Shown here: piece by piece, positions 11,641 to 23,961 of the stretch
Layout of the letters: the number at the start of each line of letters is the position of its first letter
Position numbering within the stretch: the stretch's first letter is position 1
Source of the DNA: Adineta steineri
Taxonomy: Eukaryota; Rotifera; Eurotatoria; Adinetida; Adinetidae
Length of the DNA: 64,000 bases
NCBI GenBank assembly: GCA_905250115.1
Contig: CAJNOI010000002.1
Coordinates: 440,771 to 504,770, forward strand
Reading direction: 5' to 3'
Notes under the pieces: model-generated
Database searches by the model: none
What the model saw: the letters and a program-made list of their open reading frames with translations, nothing else
What the model was told of the DNA's origin: nothing
Made by a program: the position numbers and the translations under genes

Positions 11641-14600
11641 ATGACTTCAAGTACGCATCAATTTATAACTATCCCAGCAAAAAAACCTTCTGATGTAAAT
11701 CTATCAACACCAATTAAAAATTTTATTAAAGCAACATTTGGTGATAAAGAAGATTATTCAGCTTCGATCGATGGATTTAATTCTCTTCGCGCTGAAGCAT
11801 TACTTCGTAGTAATTATAAAGATGATTGTTCGAAATTAATCAGGTAAGAAAGAATTAATTTGAAAGCAGAAAAACAAAGATTATTTTTCTATTTAGATAT
11901 TACGATCAATTATGTGCTATTGAACATAAATTACCAATAACAGAAAATCAAATACGAATCTATTTTAAATGGCAAGATGCATTTGTTTCAGGTGGAAGTT
12001 TATTTGGTGGTAAACAAAAAACGAATGGTTCATGGAAATTAACATATGAAAAAGCTTGTGTTCTTTTTAATATTGGACATGCATATAGTGAATTAGCTGC
12101 AGCACAAAATTTATCTTTGGATGATCAAATGAAAACTGCATTACGATATTTTCAATTAGCATCGGGTGTTTTTTCATTCTTAAAAGATCATGTTAATGCA
12201 AATTCATTATCTGATTTATCAGTTGATTTTGAACCAGCAGTTTTAGCTAGTCTTTCATGGTTAATGTTAGGTCAAGCTGCAGAACTTGTTTATATGAAAT
12301 CAGCTAGTTTTAAAGGTAGGAAAGAAAAAACTAGATTATTTTATTAGAAATTATCGAAATTATTTAGATGAAGTTGCCGCTAAAGTTGCAGCACATGCTG
12401 CTGATTGTTTTAAAGAAGCTTATACATCAGCCAAAACTGAAAGTGCAAAAAAAATCATTCCAGAGGTAGGTAATAAATTTGTTTGTGTTTACAGCAATCG
12501 CTATGTCTAAGATTCCTGCAGCTATAGGAAGTAGAGAATGACATGTCAAACTGCTCTACAAACGTATTTTGTTTTTTTCGTTGGAAAAATTTATATTTTA
12601 TATCAGAGACATGAAATAATGGTAATAAAGACCATCTGATTTGAGTATTGATTAATTCTTCTATTCAATAGATTATACGAGTAAATAACATATAGTACAT
12701 TTATTAGATATTAATACCATAATAATTTTTTTGATGTCAAGCAGAATTTAAAATATTGAGTTTCAATGGATAATAAAATTGTAGTCATATTGATTCTCTA
12801 TTGTACATGAAATTACTCTTTATGCTTTTGTTAACTTTGTCTATAAATTTTACAAGTAAAACAATATTTGCGACCATCTGTTTCTTCAATTTCAGAATTA
12901 TGTCAACATCACGTTTGTCAAACATTTGTTATATCAATCAAAAACAGAATTTCATGCTGGTAATCAAGCTCAAGCAGATCGAAAGTATGGTCTCAAAGTA
13001 GCACGATATGAGGTAAGCGACATTGATACGTAAATAATTAAATAAATATTTGTATTCAATTAGCGTGCAAAAGATTTTGCTGATCAAGCAGTTAGTAAAT
13101 GTGCAGTACCTGCTTTTACACCCACACTTCGTGCAAATCAAGAAGAAGTAACAAAAGCAGCAGCAGCTGCACGTAAAGATAACGATCTTGTTTATCATGA
13201 ACGAATACCAGATTCAAAAACACTTGACACAATTATGGCTCAAGCAATTGCTAAACCATTACCAGTTATATTTCCATTAACACCTGATTTTAGAGGTAAT
13301 TTAATTATATTTATTTTGTATAAACTAATTTTTTTTTCTTGTGATTTTAGACTTATTTGTTTCACTTGTTCCAATTGCATTAAATAATGCATTTAATGCA
13401 TTTAGTGCAAAACGAGCAGAAATAATGAATATAGAAGTTAATCGTATTCGAGAAGCAACAAATGTTCTTAACTCGTATGCTTTTTTTTTCTTATGAAAAA
13501 TTTATTGATTATAATTTTATTTTTAAAGATTTTTGGCTTCAGTTAATTTACCAGCTGCTATTGAAGATCATGGTGGTCGTGAAATTCCACCATCAGTTAT
13601 GGAAAAATCAAATGAAATTAAACGACAAGGTGGTATTAATACAATAGATAAAATGATTAATGATTTACCTGAATCATTAACACGAAATAAAGAAATTCTT
13701 GATGAAGTAATATTTTAATTTTATTTTATAAACAAGTTTTAGTTTCATTTTCCTTTTCTCTTTAGGCAATACGTATGTTAGATGATGAAGAACGTGGTGA
13801 TACAGAATTACGTACTCAATTTAAAGAACGTTGGACTCGTACTGTTTCAGCAACATTAACACGTCCATTACGTGATGAAGCTAAGAAATATATGGATATT
13901 ATTCAAAATGCAATTAATGCAGATAAAGTTGTTCAAGAAAAATATCGAATGAATCGTGATTGTATTGTGTTACTTAGTAAACAAACGGTAATTATTTCTT
14001 TAGGAATAAGTAGTTAATCTAAAATACTATGACTTTTTATTCTATCTTTAGCATGAAATTGCTGATGAACTTCCATCAGCCACAGCTGTTGGAGCTTTAC
14101 GTGATTCATTTGTTCTACGAGAATTACATCGTTTAATGGATGGTGTTGCAGCAATAAAAGCTGAACGTGAAGTAATTGAATCTGAATTAAAAAATACGGA
14201 CTCTGATAGTGTTCGAGCACGTTTAATTGCTGCATTTCAACAAGGAAGTTATAATGATGAAAATAGTGTTGTTGTTCATGAAATTGAATCAATTTATACG
14301 CCATTACGACAACAAGTTACTGAAAGTTTATCAAAACAAGAACAATTAGTTGAGAATATTCGTCGTGCAAATGCACAATTTCTCAATGAAAAACAAGGAA
14401 ATGAATCTTCAGGAATGCGTGATGAAATGTTAAAAAATTTAGCTCGAGCATATGATGTTTATCAAGAATTATTGAGTAACTTAAAAGAAGGAACTAAAGT
14501 GAGTTGAAATATTTTGTTTATTTGATTTTGAATAAAGAATTTATTTGATTTAGTTTTATTATGATCTGACACCATTACTCCTTAAATTTCAAAACAAAAT

Positions 14601-15221
14601 ATCAGATTTTGTATTTGCTCGTAAAACAGAAAAAGAAGATTTAATGAAAGATATACAACAAGGAATTGTTGGTGGAAATCAACCATCAACAACAACACAA
14701 CAAAGTGGTATGAAAAAATTATTATTTAATAATTTCAAAAAGTTTTTTATTTCATCTGATTAGGTAACAATCCATATGCAGCAAGTGCTTCTACTGCTCC
14801 ACCATATCCACAATCACAACAACCAGCAGCTCCATCAACTGGTGGTCCACCACCAACAACCCCTGGTTAGTAGATAAACAAAATAAAAATAATAGATTAT
14901 TTACATATATATATATTTATTCTAGATGGTTCTGCATTACCATATCCAGGTTCATATATGCAACCATTCTTTCCAATGCCACCTGGTTATAATCCGTATA
15001 ATCCATTTTTTAATACAAGTGCGTTTAATAATTTGAATTTATATAGTATGTTTATTTATTCTTTTGTTTTTTAGCGGCACCACAATATCCAATGGCTGGA
15101 GCACCTCAATATCCACAACAAGGTACGTTTGTTTGTAGAATATTTTAAAATGAATTATTTATATTTTGTTTTATTAGGTTACGGCGTTGAAAGACCTGCA
15201 ACTGGAAGTAAAAAGAAATGA
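11641..15221 (+). CDS. PDCD6IP: ALIX / programmed cell death 6-interacting protein
   Basis: ESCRT-associated adaptor acting in multivesicular body sorting, membrane repair and cytokinetic abscission. Fourteen exons: 11641-11843, 11897-12315, 12368-12465, 12896-13012, 13064-13295, 13351-13474, 13529-13706, 13766-13987, 14052-14498, 14554-14707, 14764-14865, 14926-15018, 15075-15122, 15178-15221. They join in frame to 826 codons; human ALIX has 868. Residues about 1-365 form the Bro1 domain ([10 protein letters not shown], then LGQAAELVY), about 370-715 the coiled V domain, and the rest a proline-rich tail with PPYPQ, PPPTTP and an [11 protein letters not shown] motif like the vertebrate tail. 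The proline-rich tail is cut into small exons. Intron 3 (12466-12895, 430 bp) is unusually long. The 3' UTR has AATAAA signals near 15680-15705. Confidence 0.96.
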
Positions 15222-15981
15222 TAGACTTTTTTTCAAAAATATCACAGCTTGTATTAATCAACACTGCCCTATATAATCGAATGATTGCGCTTTTTCTCTT
15301 TGAGCTATATTTTTTTCTCGTATATGTATCTCGGTGTTATCTTTTCTCAACCACCAACTCACTGTATTCTTCTGCTTTATGTGCGATCCTATACTAGTAC
15401 AAATATCATCAACAATTTTTTCTCTTCTTTTTGTTGTATTTCTTTTCTTTTGTTGTGTTTATTTTATTCCTGGTATATTTTTTTCTGTATTAACAAAACA
15501 AAACATTCTAATTTCGAAACGAAAATACTTTCAAAACGTATTATATATTCCTAAATGGTAAAGTATTACTATTATCATCATCACTATTTTGTTTATACAA
15601 GCTTATGAAAGGAGATTCTTAAAAAGATCTTTTGAAACTATTGATCTCATTACAACAATAATAAATACAATTTATCTATTGAAAAAAAAATAAAATTTGT
15701 AATAAAGATATTGATACTACCAGATGCAGGACAAAAATATCCATGGCGACACGGTACGGATTAGTTTCTCTGTATATGGAAATTTGATATTATGAATAGT
15801 TTTTAAGAAACGATTAAGTATAACTATGTAATTTCATGTCACCTTCGACATTTTTCTTTCAGTGGTAAAAATATATGCAAAAAGTGAACAACACTTTTGC
15901 ATAGATTTTATTTTCTTTACTTTAAAATGATTACACCTTGTCTAATTTTATTATAATAAGCTTTGAAATATTTTAGTAACT
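15222..15981. other. convergent 3' region between ALIX and the 2OG oxygenase
   Basis: About 760 bp with T-rich tracts and AATAAA-type polyadenylation motifs (about 15680-15710), probably containing the 3' UTRs of both converging genes. Two overlapping frames at 15285-15561 are hydrophobic and Phe/Ser/Cys-rich by composition and look non-coding. No repeat or RNA gene was seen. Confidence 0.6.
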
Positions 15982-17088
15982 TTATTTCTTAAAGAAAGGA
16001 AATAAACTTTTAAGCTTATTTATAGTCGACGATGAATTATTGTTATTGTTTGTATCGACGACAGGATTAGAATTAAAATGCATATCCATTGGCATAGATT
16101 TACTCATCGACAGACCACGATCAAATTCTATGCGTTTCATAAAATCATTAACAGTTTCGCCACCTGTAAGAACATTCATTGGTACAGAATCAGGTTGATT
16201 AACTAGCGTAACTTGTATATCAGCTGGTAAATATTGTGTATTACTATCTTTTTCGAACAATTGTTGAATCTGTGCTGTTGTACATACTTCTTGCCAGATA
16301 GTAATTCGTGTTTGATGAGCTGTACGAGGATAAACAACACGATGAATACCAGATTTCAAACGATTTTCAGTGAGAATACTTGCTGCTTCGCCAAGCCAAA
16401 TAACACCAATATTAGATTGATCAAGTTGAGAATTATTTGGTCCGTCAATCCATTTATTTTCATATTGATCTTTCAATTGAAGACCATCGCATGTTGAAAG
16501 TATACTTAATGAAAAGAGACCAGGATCATAATGTGGTACACAATTAACTTCATCGGTATTATGACCAACTTCAGGTACTTTTATAGGTCCAGTTTTATTA
16601 TTAAAGTAATTGACAATATCAAGCATTGAAAGATCAGATATTTTGACTTGTTTTAATGGTTTATCATCTGATACAACTAGTTTATTAATTATTGGTTTTA
16701 AACGATAAGTTAAATTATTGATTAATTGAGTAACATCTTGTATAGTTGCTTTTATATTCATTGGTAAAGTAATCTGTGCATTAGTTGTACCATGTTGATC
16801 GGTTAATATTTTAATACCTTCTTTGTGACCAACACGTGTATATCCAAATGCATCTGATGATAAATAACGAGACTTTTCATCTTGATCTAGTGCAAAAAAC
16901 TTCGATAAAGATTGATTAATATGATTCAATTGTGAGAGGAATGATTGTGAATCTTGTGACAAGCGTACAAAACACCAACCATTAATTTCAAATTCTTGTT
17001 GTAATCTTGATATTTCCGATGAATCATTAAGAAATAATTTTTCAAGATCAAGTAACGGACGGGTATTGAATTTAGTCGACATTAGCAA
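15982..17088 (-). CDS. 2-oxoglutarate/Fe(II)-dependent dioxygenase, isopenicillin-N-synthase-like
   Basis: A single 368-codon frame with no intron. The N-terminal DIOX_N-like part (about 10-110) has the usual FEINGWCFVRL strand. The catalytic double-stranded beta-helix carries the iron ligands H186 and D188 (motif HYDPGLFS) and H249 (SGIHRVV), followed by R261-x-T263, matching the 2OG-binding R-x-S/T. Relatives hydroxylate or desaturate small molecules; the substrate here is unknown. The last 40 residues are low in complexity (Asn/Ser-rich) and end in a basic-aromatic stretch. Start is ATG at 17088, with a second in-frame ATG two codons later. Lack of introns beside intron-rich genes fits, but does not prove, horizontal or retroposed origin. 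It follows the P-glycoprotein gene on the same strand. Confidence 0.85.
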   Translation of the reverse strand: MLMSTKFNTRPLLDLEKLFLNDSSEISRLQQEFEINGWCFVRLSQDSQSFLSQLNHINQSLSKFFALDQDEKSRYLSSDAFGYTRVGHKEGIKILTDQHGTTNAQITLPMNIKATIQDVTQLINNLTYRLKPIINKLVVSDDKPLKQVKISDLSMLDIVNYFNNKTGPIKVPEVGHNTDEVNCVPHYDPGLFSLSILSTCDGLQLKDQYENKWIDGPNNSQLDQSNIGVIWLGEAASILTENRLKSGIHRVVYPRTAHQTRITIWQEVCTTAQIQQLFEKDSNTQYLPADIQVTLVNQPDSVPMNVLTGGETVNDFMKRIEFDRGLSMSKSMPMDMHFNSNPVVDTNNNNNSSSTINKLKSLFPFFKK

Positions 17089-17659
17089 AAGAACATGAAG
17101 TAAAGTAGAATGTAATAGGTATAAATAATGATCTTCGTACAGCCACCCATTTATATTATATGTTATTGCTCAACTGTCGACGTCAAAATGAGTCATTTTT
17201 CTTATTTGTCATTGGGTATGACGGAAAAGGTGCGCAAAATGACTAACGTTTTATAATTAATATTTTGAGCACATAGAGAGAATCTCTAGACTACGATAAT
17301 CTCGAAAAGGATTTAGATTCATAGCTCTTATTAACAGTCTTTTACTGCTGAATGGGATGCTATACTTGTGTGAAAAAGGGTGTAAGATGAGAGTTAAGAT
17401 GCTAAATGATAGGGCTTTTCATATTTTAATATTAACAAAAGAAAATGTTGCTTCGTTTTTTTCTTCATATGTAAGATAACAAGAGGCCAAAGTGTATGTG
17501 AATACATTATTTGAATCAGATATTCTTATATTACGTCCTTATCATAATGAATGACTGTGGCCGTTTAAACAATATTTTAATCGTTTCATTTTTTCTTCAG
17601 TAGAATTTTTATAAAAAATAATCTAATAAATTAACAATGCATACAATTTCATTTAAGTA

Positions 17660-17690
<31 letters not shown>

Positions 17691-17732
17691 CAATAGTAGA
17701 AAAATACATAAAAAAAAATAAAAACTAAGCTA
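17089..17732. other. spacer with a (TA)n microsatellite
   Basis: This 644 bp spacer separates two same-strand genes. It must contain the 5' region of the 2OG oxygenase and the 3' UTR of the P-glycoprotein gene. A TA dinucleotide tract lies at about 17665-17690. Nothing else is recognisable. Confidence 0.6.
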
Positions 17733-20700
17733 TTAATTGTCTTGTGAATTGTCAGGTCGTTCTTGTGCCATATTTAATTTATAATAAATACCCTGTTGTT
17801 GAAGTAATTGTTCATGACGACCAGTTTCTTTAATTTGTCCACGATCTACAACACAGATTTTGTCTGAATCTCGAATTGTCGATAAACGATGTGCAATTGT
17901 TATACATGATCGACCAGCTCGTGCTTGATCTAAGGCATCTTGAACAACTTTTTCACTTTTATTATCTAATGCTGATGTTGCTTCATCAAGAAGAAGAATC
18001 TTTGGATTACGAATCAAAGATCGAGCAATAGCAACTACAAATCAAAAAAATTCATATTATCAAAATATTGATTTTTTTAAAGATTTACTTCGCTGTTTTT
18101 GTCCACCAGATAATTGACCACCTTTAGCTCCACACAAAGTGTCATATCCCTAAATATCATTTTTTAGATAAAGAAAAATTCATACAAAAAAAAAAGTTTA
18201 AACAAACCTCCGGTAATGATGCAATCAATTCATGAATATTTGCTTTTCTAGCTGCTGCTTCAATATCATCTTGTGTTACTTGTCGACTATTATCACCATA
18301 TATAATATTGTCACGAATTGAAAGATTAAAAAGAACTGGTTCTTGTTGTACAAGACCAAGAAGTGAACGTAACCATTGAATATTTAATGTTTTTATATCA
18401 TGTCCATCAATAAGAATTGTACCACTATGTGGATCATAGAATCTTTGTATTAATGCAACAGTTGTTGATTTGCCACTACCTGATGGACCAACAAAAGCAG
18501 TTGTTTCACCCGAATTACAAATTAAATTGAAATGACGTAATATACGAAGTTTTGGTCGAGCTGGATAACGAAATTGAACATCTCGAAATTCAATACGTCC
18601 AGTGACTTCCGACTAAAAGCAAGATAAAAATAAAATTTAATCAACAAATATTTAAGAATGATTATACCAGCTTAATGCCAGATGGATCATTAGGATTAAT
18701 TTTTGATTGACGACTATTTAATAGAAAAATACGTTTGACACTTTGTTTTCCTTTTGAATAATTTGGTACCATAGCTGCACTACGTCCAAGAGTTACTGAT
18801 GCAAATGTTATAACGGCAAAAATTCGTAAGACATTTTCAAATTGCATTTCTCCACTTTGAACAAGTGTACTACCATAACCAAATGCTGTTGCTTGAACTA
18901 TATAAAAATATATAAAATAACTATTTGGAAAACAAAAAACTCTTACTAAAAAACATTAGTGAATTTGCAATAGAATTAGCCATAGATACATATAAAACAT
19001 GAAGCATACGACTTCTATAATAAAGATAATGATTATTTTAGAGAAGAATTGTATTTAATATACATACCGAAAATCACGATTAAATGCTTCTTCGTATAAT
19101 TTTATAAAATGTTTTTCTTGATGAAGTGATACAACTGTACGAATATTTTCAATAGCTTGAGTTGCATGCTATAAAAATTAGATTAATTAGTTCTAAATAT
19201 ATTTCCAAATAAACAAACATACTTTTCCTCCAACTTCAGCATTCGATGTTGCTTCTTTCTTTTGTCCAGAAGCTTTAGAAAGTCGTTGACCTTGAATAGA
19301 ACCAGCAAAAATCAACAATGGAGTAAAACACAAAATAACTAAAGTAAGTTTCCATCCAGCTGAAAAACTGATTATAAGAGCTGCAATTAATGCTCCAACT
19401 GCATTGAAAAGTGAAGTAAGTGTAGGTCCTGTAAATCCTTTAAGTGACGCTGCATCTGATGATAGTCGTGTAACTAATGCACCCAAATTATTTTCATCCA
19501 AATCAAACCATCCAATTTCTTGTTGAAGCATACTTTTAAAAGATAATATTCTCATTCGCATTGTTAATTCTTCTCCGGCTTTAGCTAGAGCAGCTGATGA
19601 GGCAAAACTACTAAGAGCACCAGCAACACCAATTAAGAAAATGACATATGTATAAACTCGTATTTGATCTGTTTGTTTTTGTAAATCAGGTTCAGCTAAT
19701 GCACCAAAAACATCAGAAAACAGTAAAGTGAATGCCTAAAATAAATTTTAACAATAATAATGAACAAGCTATGAAATATTTTACAAACCGGCATAATTGC
19801 TCCAGAAACTAGTGAAGCAATTGTACCAATTAAAAGATAAACCCATTGAGGAGCATTTAATCGTAGAGCTTGAAATAAAACTGGCATACGAGATTGATAT
19901 TGTTTTTCTGTATTAGCAGTGGTTTCAACATCATTATCTGTTTCACTAATAACTTCAGATATAACTGATTTTTTTGAAATAATAGATGAACGTCTTAATA
20001 TATTTGATGATTGACGACGTATATTATTCGTTGTTGATTTCCCAGCTAGTTTAGTTACTTCTTCTTTATTTTCATCATCTTGATCACTATCGACTTCTGC
20101 TTCTTTCTCTTTTTCACCTTGAGCAGTAACTAATTCATAATAAAGTCCTTTCTGTTGCATTAATTCATTATGTGTACCATATTCAGCAACTTTTCCATGT
20201 TCTAATCCAACAATAATATCAGCATTCTTAATTGTACTTAAACGATGAGCTATAACTATAGTTGTTCGACCTTCTTTAGCTTTATCTAATGCATCTTGAA
20301 CTACTCTTTCACCTTGATTATCTAGAAACAGAGAAAAAAACTAACTATTGAAATAACTATACTATTCAATGTAGTACCTAAAGCTGATGTTGCTTCGTCA
20401 AGTAATAAAAGTTTTGGATTTGAAATTAAAGCTCGTGCGATAGCAACTAAAAAAAATCAATTCATTTTTTCATATTTATAATATTTATTTTATGTTTACC
20501 TCGTTGTTTTTGACCACCACTTAATTTATCACCTGATGATGTTTTATAATTCTAAAAATAAATTAAAAAAATGTTTTTTTTTTCTATGAATGTTCATAGT
20601 TTTACTTGAGGCAATTGCATAATGAAATCATGTGCATTCGCCATTTTAGCAGCAGCAATGACTTCTTCATCTGTTGCATCGAGTTTTCCAAATTTAATAT

Positions 20701-23700
20701 TGTCTTCAATAGTACCAAAAAATAGAACTGGTTCTTGTGAAACAATACCAATATTTGATCGTAACCATTTCAAACTAATTGAACGTATATCTTGACCATC
20801 TAATAAAATTTCTCCTTGTTCTGGATCATAAAATCGTTGAATCAATTGAATTGATGTACTTTTACCACAACCAGATGGACCACAAAGTGCTACAGTCTTT
20901 CCAGATGGAATTTTCATATTTAAACCATTAAAAATCTATTAAAAGAATCAATATAAAATTTCAATTCAAATATCTTAATTTATGTCCTTACAGGCGCTTC
21001 TTGTCGTGATGGATAAGTAAAATGGATATTTTTAAATTCAATATCTCCCGTAAATTTTGATGGAATTTTTCCATCATCACTAAATATATTGATTTTTGAT
21101 TTACGTTTGATTACGTCAAATACATATCCACCAGAACCTGATGCTTCTGCAAATGCTTGAAGATTTGGTGTTAAGTTTCCTAATGAATTCGTTGCGGCTA
21201 AACATGACATAAATATCTAAATAAAATACTTTTTAAAATAAGAAATTGAAAATAATATAGAGATACATACAACAATCCAATGACCAGCAGAATAATGTTG
21301 ACAGTCAGTTCGAATTAGATATGGGCCGTACCAAAAAATGATTGAAATACCGCCATATAAGAAAATATTAGATAATGCTTGTGTTGTGCCTAACATTATA
21401 CCTTTTTGAATTCCAATACGTCTGCCTTTGGTCAGACTGTGTTCATATCTATTTTAATTGAAAGAAAATGTTTTACTAATTTCAAATTTAATGCGTATCA
21501 GACATAAAAAACGTACTAAAATTAGTTTTAGTTATGGTATGTATGCAATTTATGAACATATCACTCTCGAAAGTTTCCAAAATTCTCTCAAGGTATACTG
21601 ATTGTGTATCTATAATTGAACTTGATTGAAAATATCATATTCTTACTCATAAGGGAATCTTTAGAAGAAAAATAGATTCTAGAATTTCATCAAAAACAAA
21701 TAAGATTCACTTAAACTCGAAAAATTAGGATTCGGTTTTCCTCCTGCGTAAAACCAACATTTATTATAAATAAGTCAAATATTCATGAGGTTATCATTGC
21801 ATGTCCTGTAATCTTATTATTCTGAAAATGCTAATTGAGATTTCTTATAACGAAAATTGTTTACAAAGTGTTTTTTTTCGTACGAGCCAAGTTTGTAAAC
21901 ACTGCTCAAAAGTATTATCCTTGACATAAATACAGAAATTTAGACGTTTCATACTTTCTAAAAAAATATAACGAAAAATTTTTATTTTTAATTAGTTTGA
22001 TTTCTGGAGTTATTCTGTTTTTCAAATCATATATGTTTTCGACTGTTGTTTTGAGATGCCTCCATAAAAAAAAGTCGAATAGTGTTATATGATGTTAACT
22101 AGAAGCCTGTGATAGAAGTCCACCTATTGTTGAAGACATCATTAAGTCAAGCATGGACTGTTTATGAGAACTATGCAGGTAGTCAATCCGTTTAGAAAAA
22201 ACCTATCGTCTGTTGTTAGGTCTTTAGAAAATGCCATTCTCTCAACTGCAATCGGTACATAGCTTAAAGATGTTTTCAATAACAGATGAATTTAGAAGAA
22301 GTAGACCCCTATTATCGGCTCCTAGTTAGTCTGATATAACGCTATCAGACTTCTTTTTATAGAAGCACCGCAAAACAACAGTCGAAAACATAGATGATTT
22401 GAAGAACAGAATAACTAGAGAAATCGAACTAATTAAAAAAAAGCTTTTTTATGATGTTTTTTTAGAAACTATAAAAAGTCTGAATTTTTGTATTCATGTA
22501 AACATAATACTTTTCAGCATCTTTTATAAACAAGACTCGTACGAAAAAAACTTACTATCCTCCTCTATAAAACAAAAAAAAATTATTGATATCACTTTGT
22601 TAATAAGAAAGAAAAATGAATTTCTCAAGTGATCATGACTTTTAAGACACTATATTCTATCTTAAATAATTATTTAAAAGAATATTTATATTTACCGTTC
22701 TAATTCTTTAGCTTGTCCATTAAATGCTGTTACAGTTCTTATTGCTCCTAAAACTTCTTGTACAATTGAATTTGCTGTACCATAAGCTTTTAATTCTAAC
22801 ACAGTAAATTTAGTCATAAGCTAAATTGAAATATTCCGTATATTAAAAATTTATTAATATTATATTTTGACTTACTCGAATTAAAACATTAAATGTAATG
22901 ACAATCAATGGTGAAATTGATAGAAACACAAGTGTTAATTTCCAACCGGTAACAAGAGAAAATATTATTAAACTAATTATTCGAGCTAGAAGACAAATGA
23001 AATCAGGTACACGAAAACCAGTACCCTCTCGAATATTTTCAAGATCACCAACAAGACGACTAGATAATCCACCTATATTAACAATTGTTATAGATATGAC
23101 AGAAAACAATAAATCACAAACCCGCATTTTGACAATCAAACCAGCCCATTTCTTGTGTCATAATATTTTCAAAAAGTGCAAATCGAATTCGAAGTGTGTG
23201 CCGTTCAGATGCAATCATCTAAATATAAAAGTATATTGTTATCATGTACATAAAAATGAAATATGTTATACCCAACATGCATAAGCTATCCAATGAAGAA
23301 CAATACTTGAGACACCGATTGTTATATACCATTTAATTAAACTTTGAATTGTTGAGTAAGGATCACCATTTGAAAGAGGATCCGTATAACTATATCCAAA
23401 AAGAAGGATTCAAAAATGATTATAAATATGAATATATATATACCAATCAGTGGATGTTGTATTTGTTGTGGCTGTGGCAATTAAACCATTAACAACATGT
23501 TGAAATAGCCACATCATTGTTGGCATTGCTGCACCAGTTGCTAAACCTAATTGAAAATAAAAATTCATAGAAAATGAATAGAAAAATAAACATTTGAAAT
23601 ATACCTGCGATAGTACCCACAACCATAAGTAGTATATCAAGTCTATCAGCAAATTTATACTAAAAACAAAAATAGATATGATAAGTACATCTATATAGAT

Positions 23701-23961
23701 AATGATACATACAATCTCAAATGTTTTCAATTTTGGTCCTGCTGGTTTCTTTTTGATTTCAGGTTGATTCTCTTTTTTTTCTTTTTTAAATATCCTACTA
23801 AGAAGACTTCTTCTCAAAAGCGCTGAATTTGGTGCAACGGGATCGTGAGCAATTGTAATTTGCGTACCATCGACTTGTTGTTTATTAAATTCCTTGACTG
23901 CATCTTCGTTCATTGGAGTAACTTTGTTGTTCGATTTAAAATTATCATTTGGTGGTGACAT
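17733..23961 (-). CDS. P-glycoprotein-type full ABC transporter (ABCB/MDR)
   Basis: ATP-driven multidrug efflux pump of the plasma membrane, ABCB1-like. Twenty exons in transcript order: 23961-23713, 23659-23605, 23546-23444, 23389-23272, 23218-23122, 23072-22876, 22820-22696, 21448-21271, 21216-20992, 20935-20606, 20551-20500, 20446-20378, 20321-19789, 19735-19223, 19168-19068, 19014-18947, 18897-18668, 18612-18208, 18149-18089, 18034-17733. They join in frame to 1336 codons, near the family's usual 1280. Both halves are complete. NBD1 has Walker [10 protein letters not shown] (468-476), signature LSGGQKQR and [15 protein letters not shown]2 has GPSGSGKST (1123-1131), [20 protein letters not shown] and the H-loop IAHRLST. 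The linker (about residues 645-700) is acidic and Ser-rich. Intron 7 (21449-22695) is 1247 bp, about twenty times the usual size, because of an inserted foldback element. Confidence 0.96.
21871..22550. mobile_element. foldback (long inverted-repeat) DNA element in ABCB intron 7
   Basis: Two arms of about 300 bp, roughly 21871-22180 and 22240-22550, are inverted copies of each other. They match at about 80 percent by eye along their whole length, around a loop of about 60 bp. The outer tips read TTTTTTTCGTACGAG on both arms, and the best inner block is ATGTTTTCGACTGTTGTTTTG (21 bases; the reverse complement lies near 22375-22395). No transposase frame is present, so this is non-autonomous. I could not identify the target-site duplication, so the exact ends are uncertain and the insertion may be longer. 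Confidence 0.75.

Noticed and set aside
15285-15561. two hydrophobic frames after ALIX
   Set aside because: They lie in the ALIX 3' UTR, are T-rich in composition and overlap each other in different frames.
17665-17690. TA dinucleotide tract
   Set aside because: Ordinary microsatellite in AT-rich DNA; no evidence of function.
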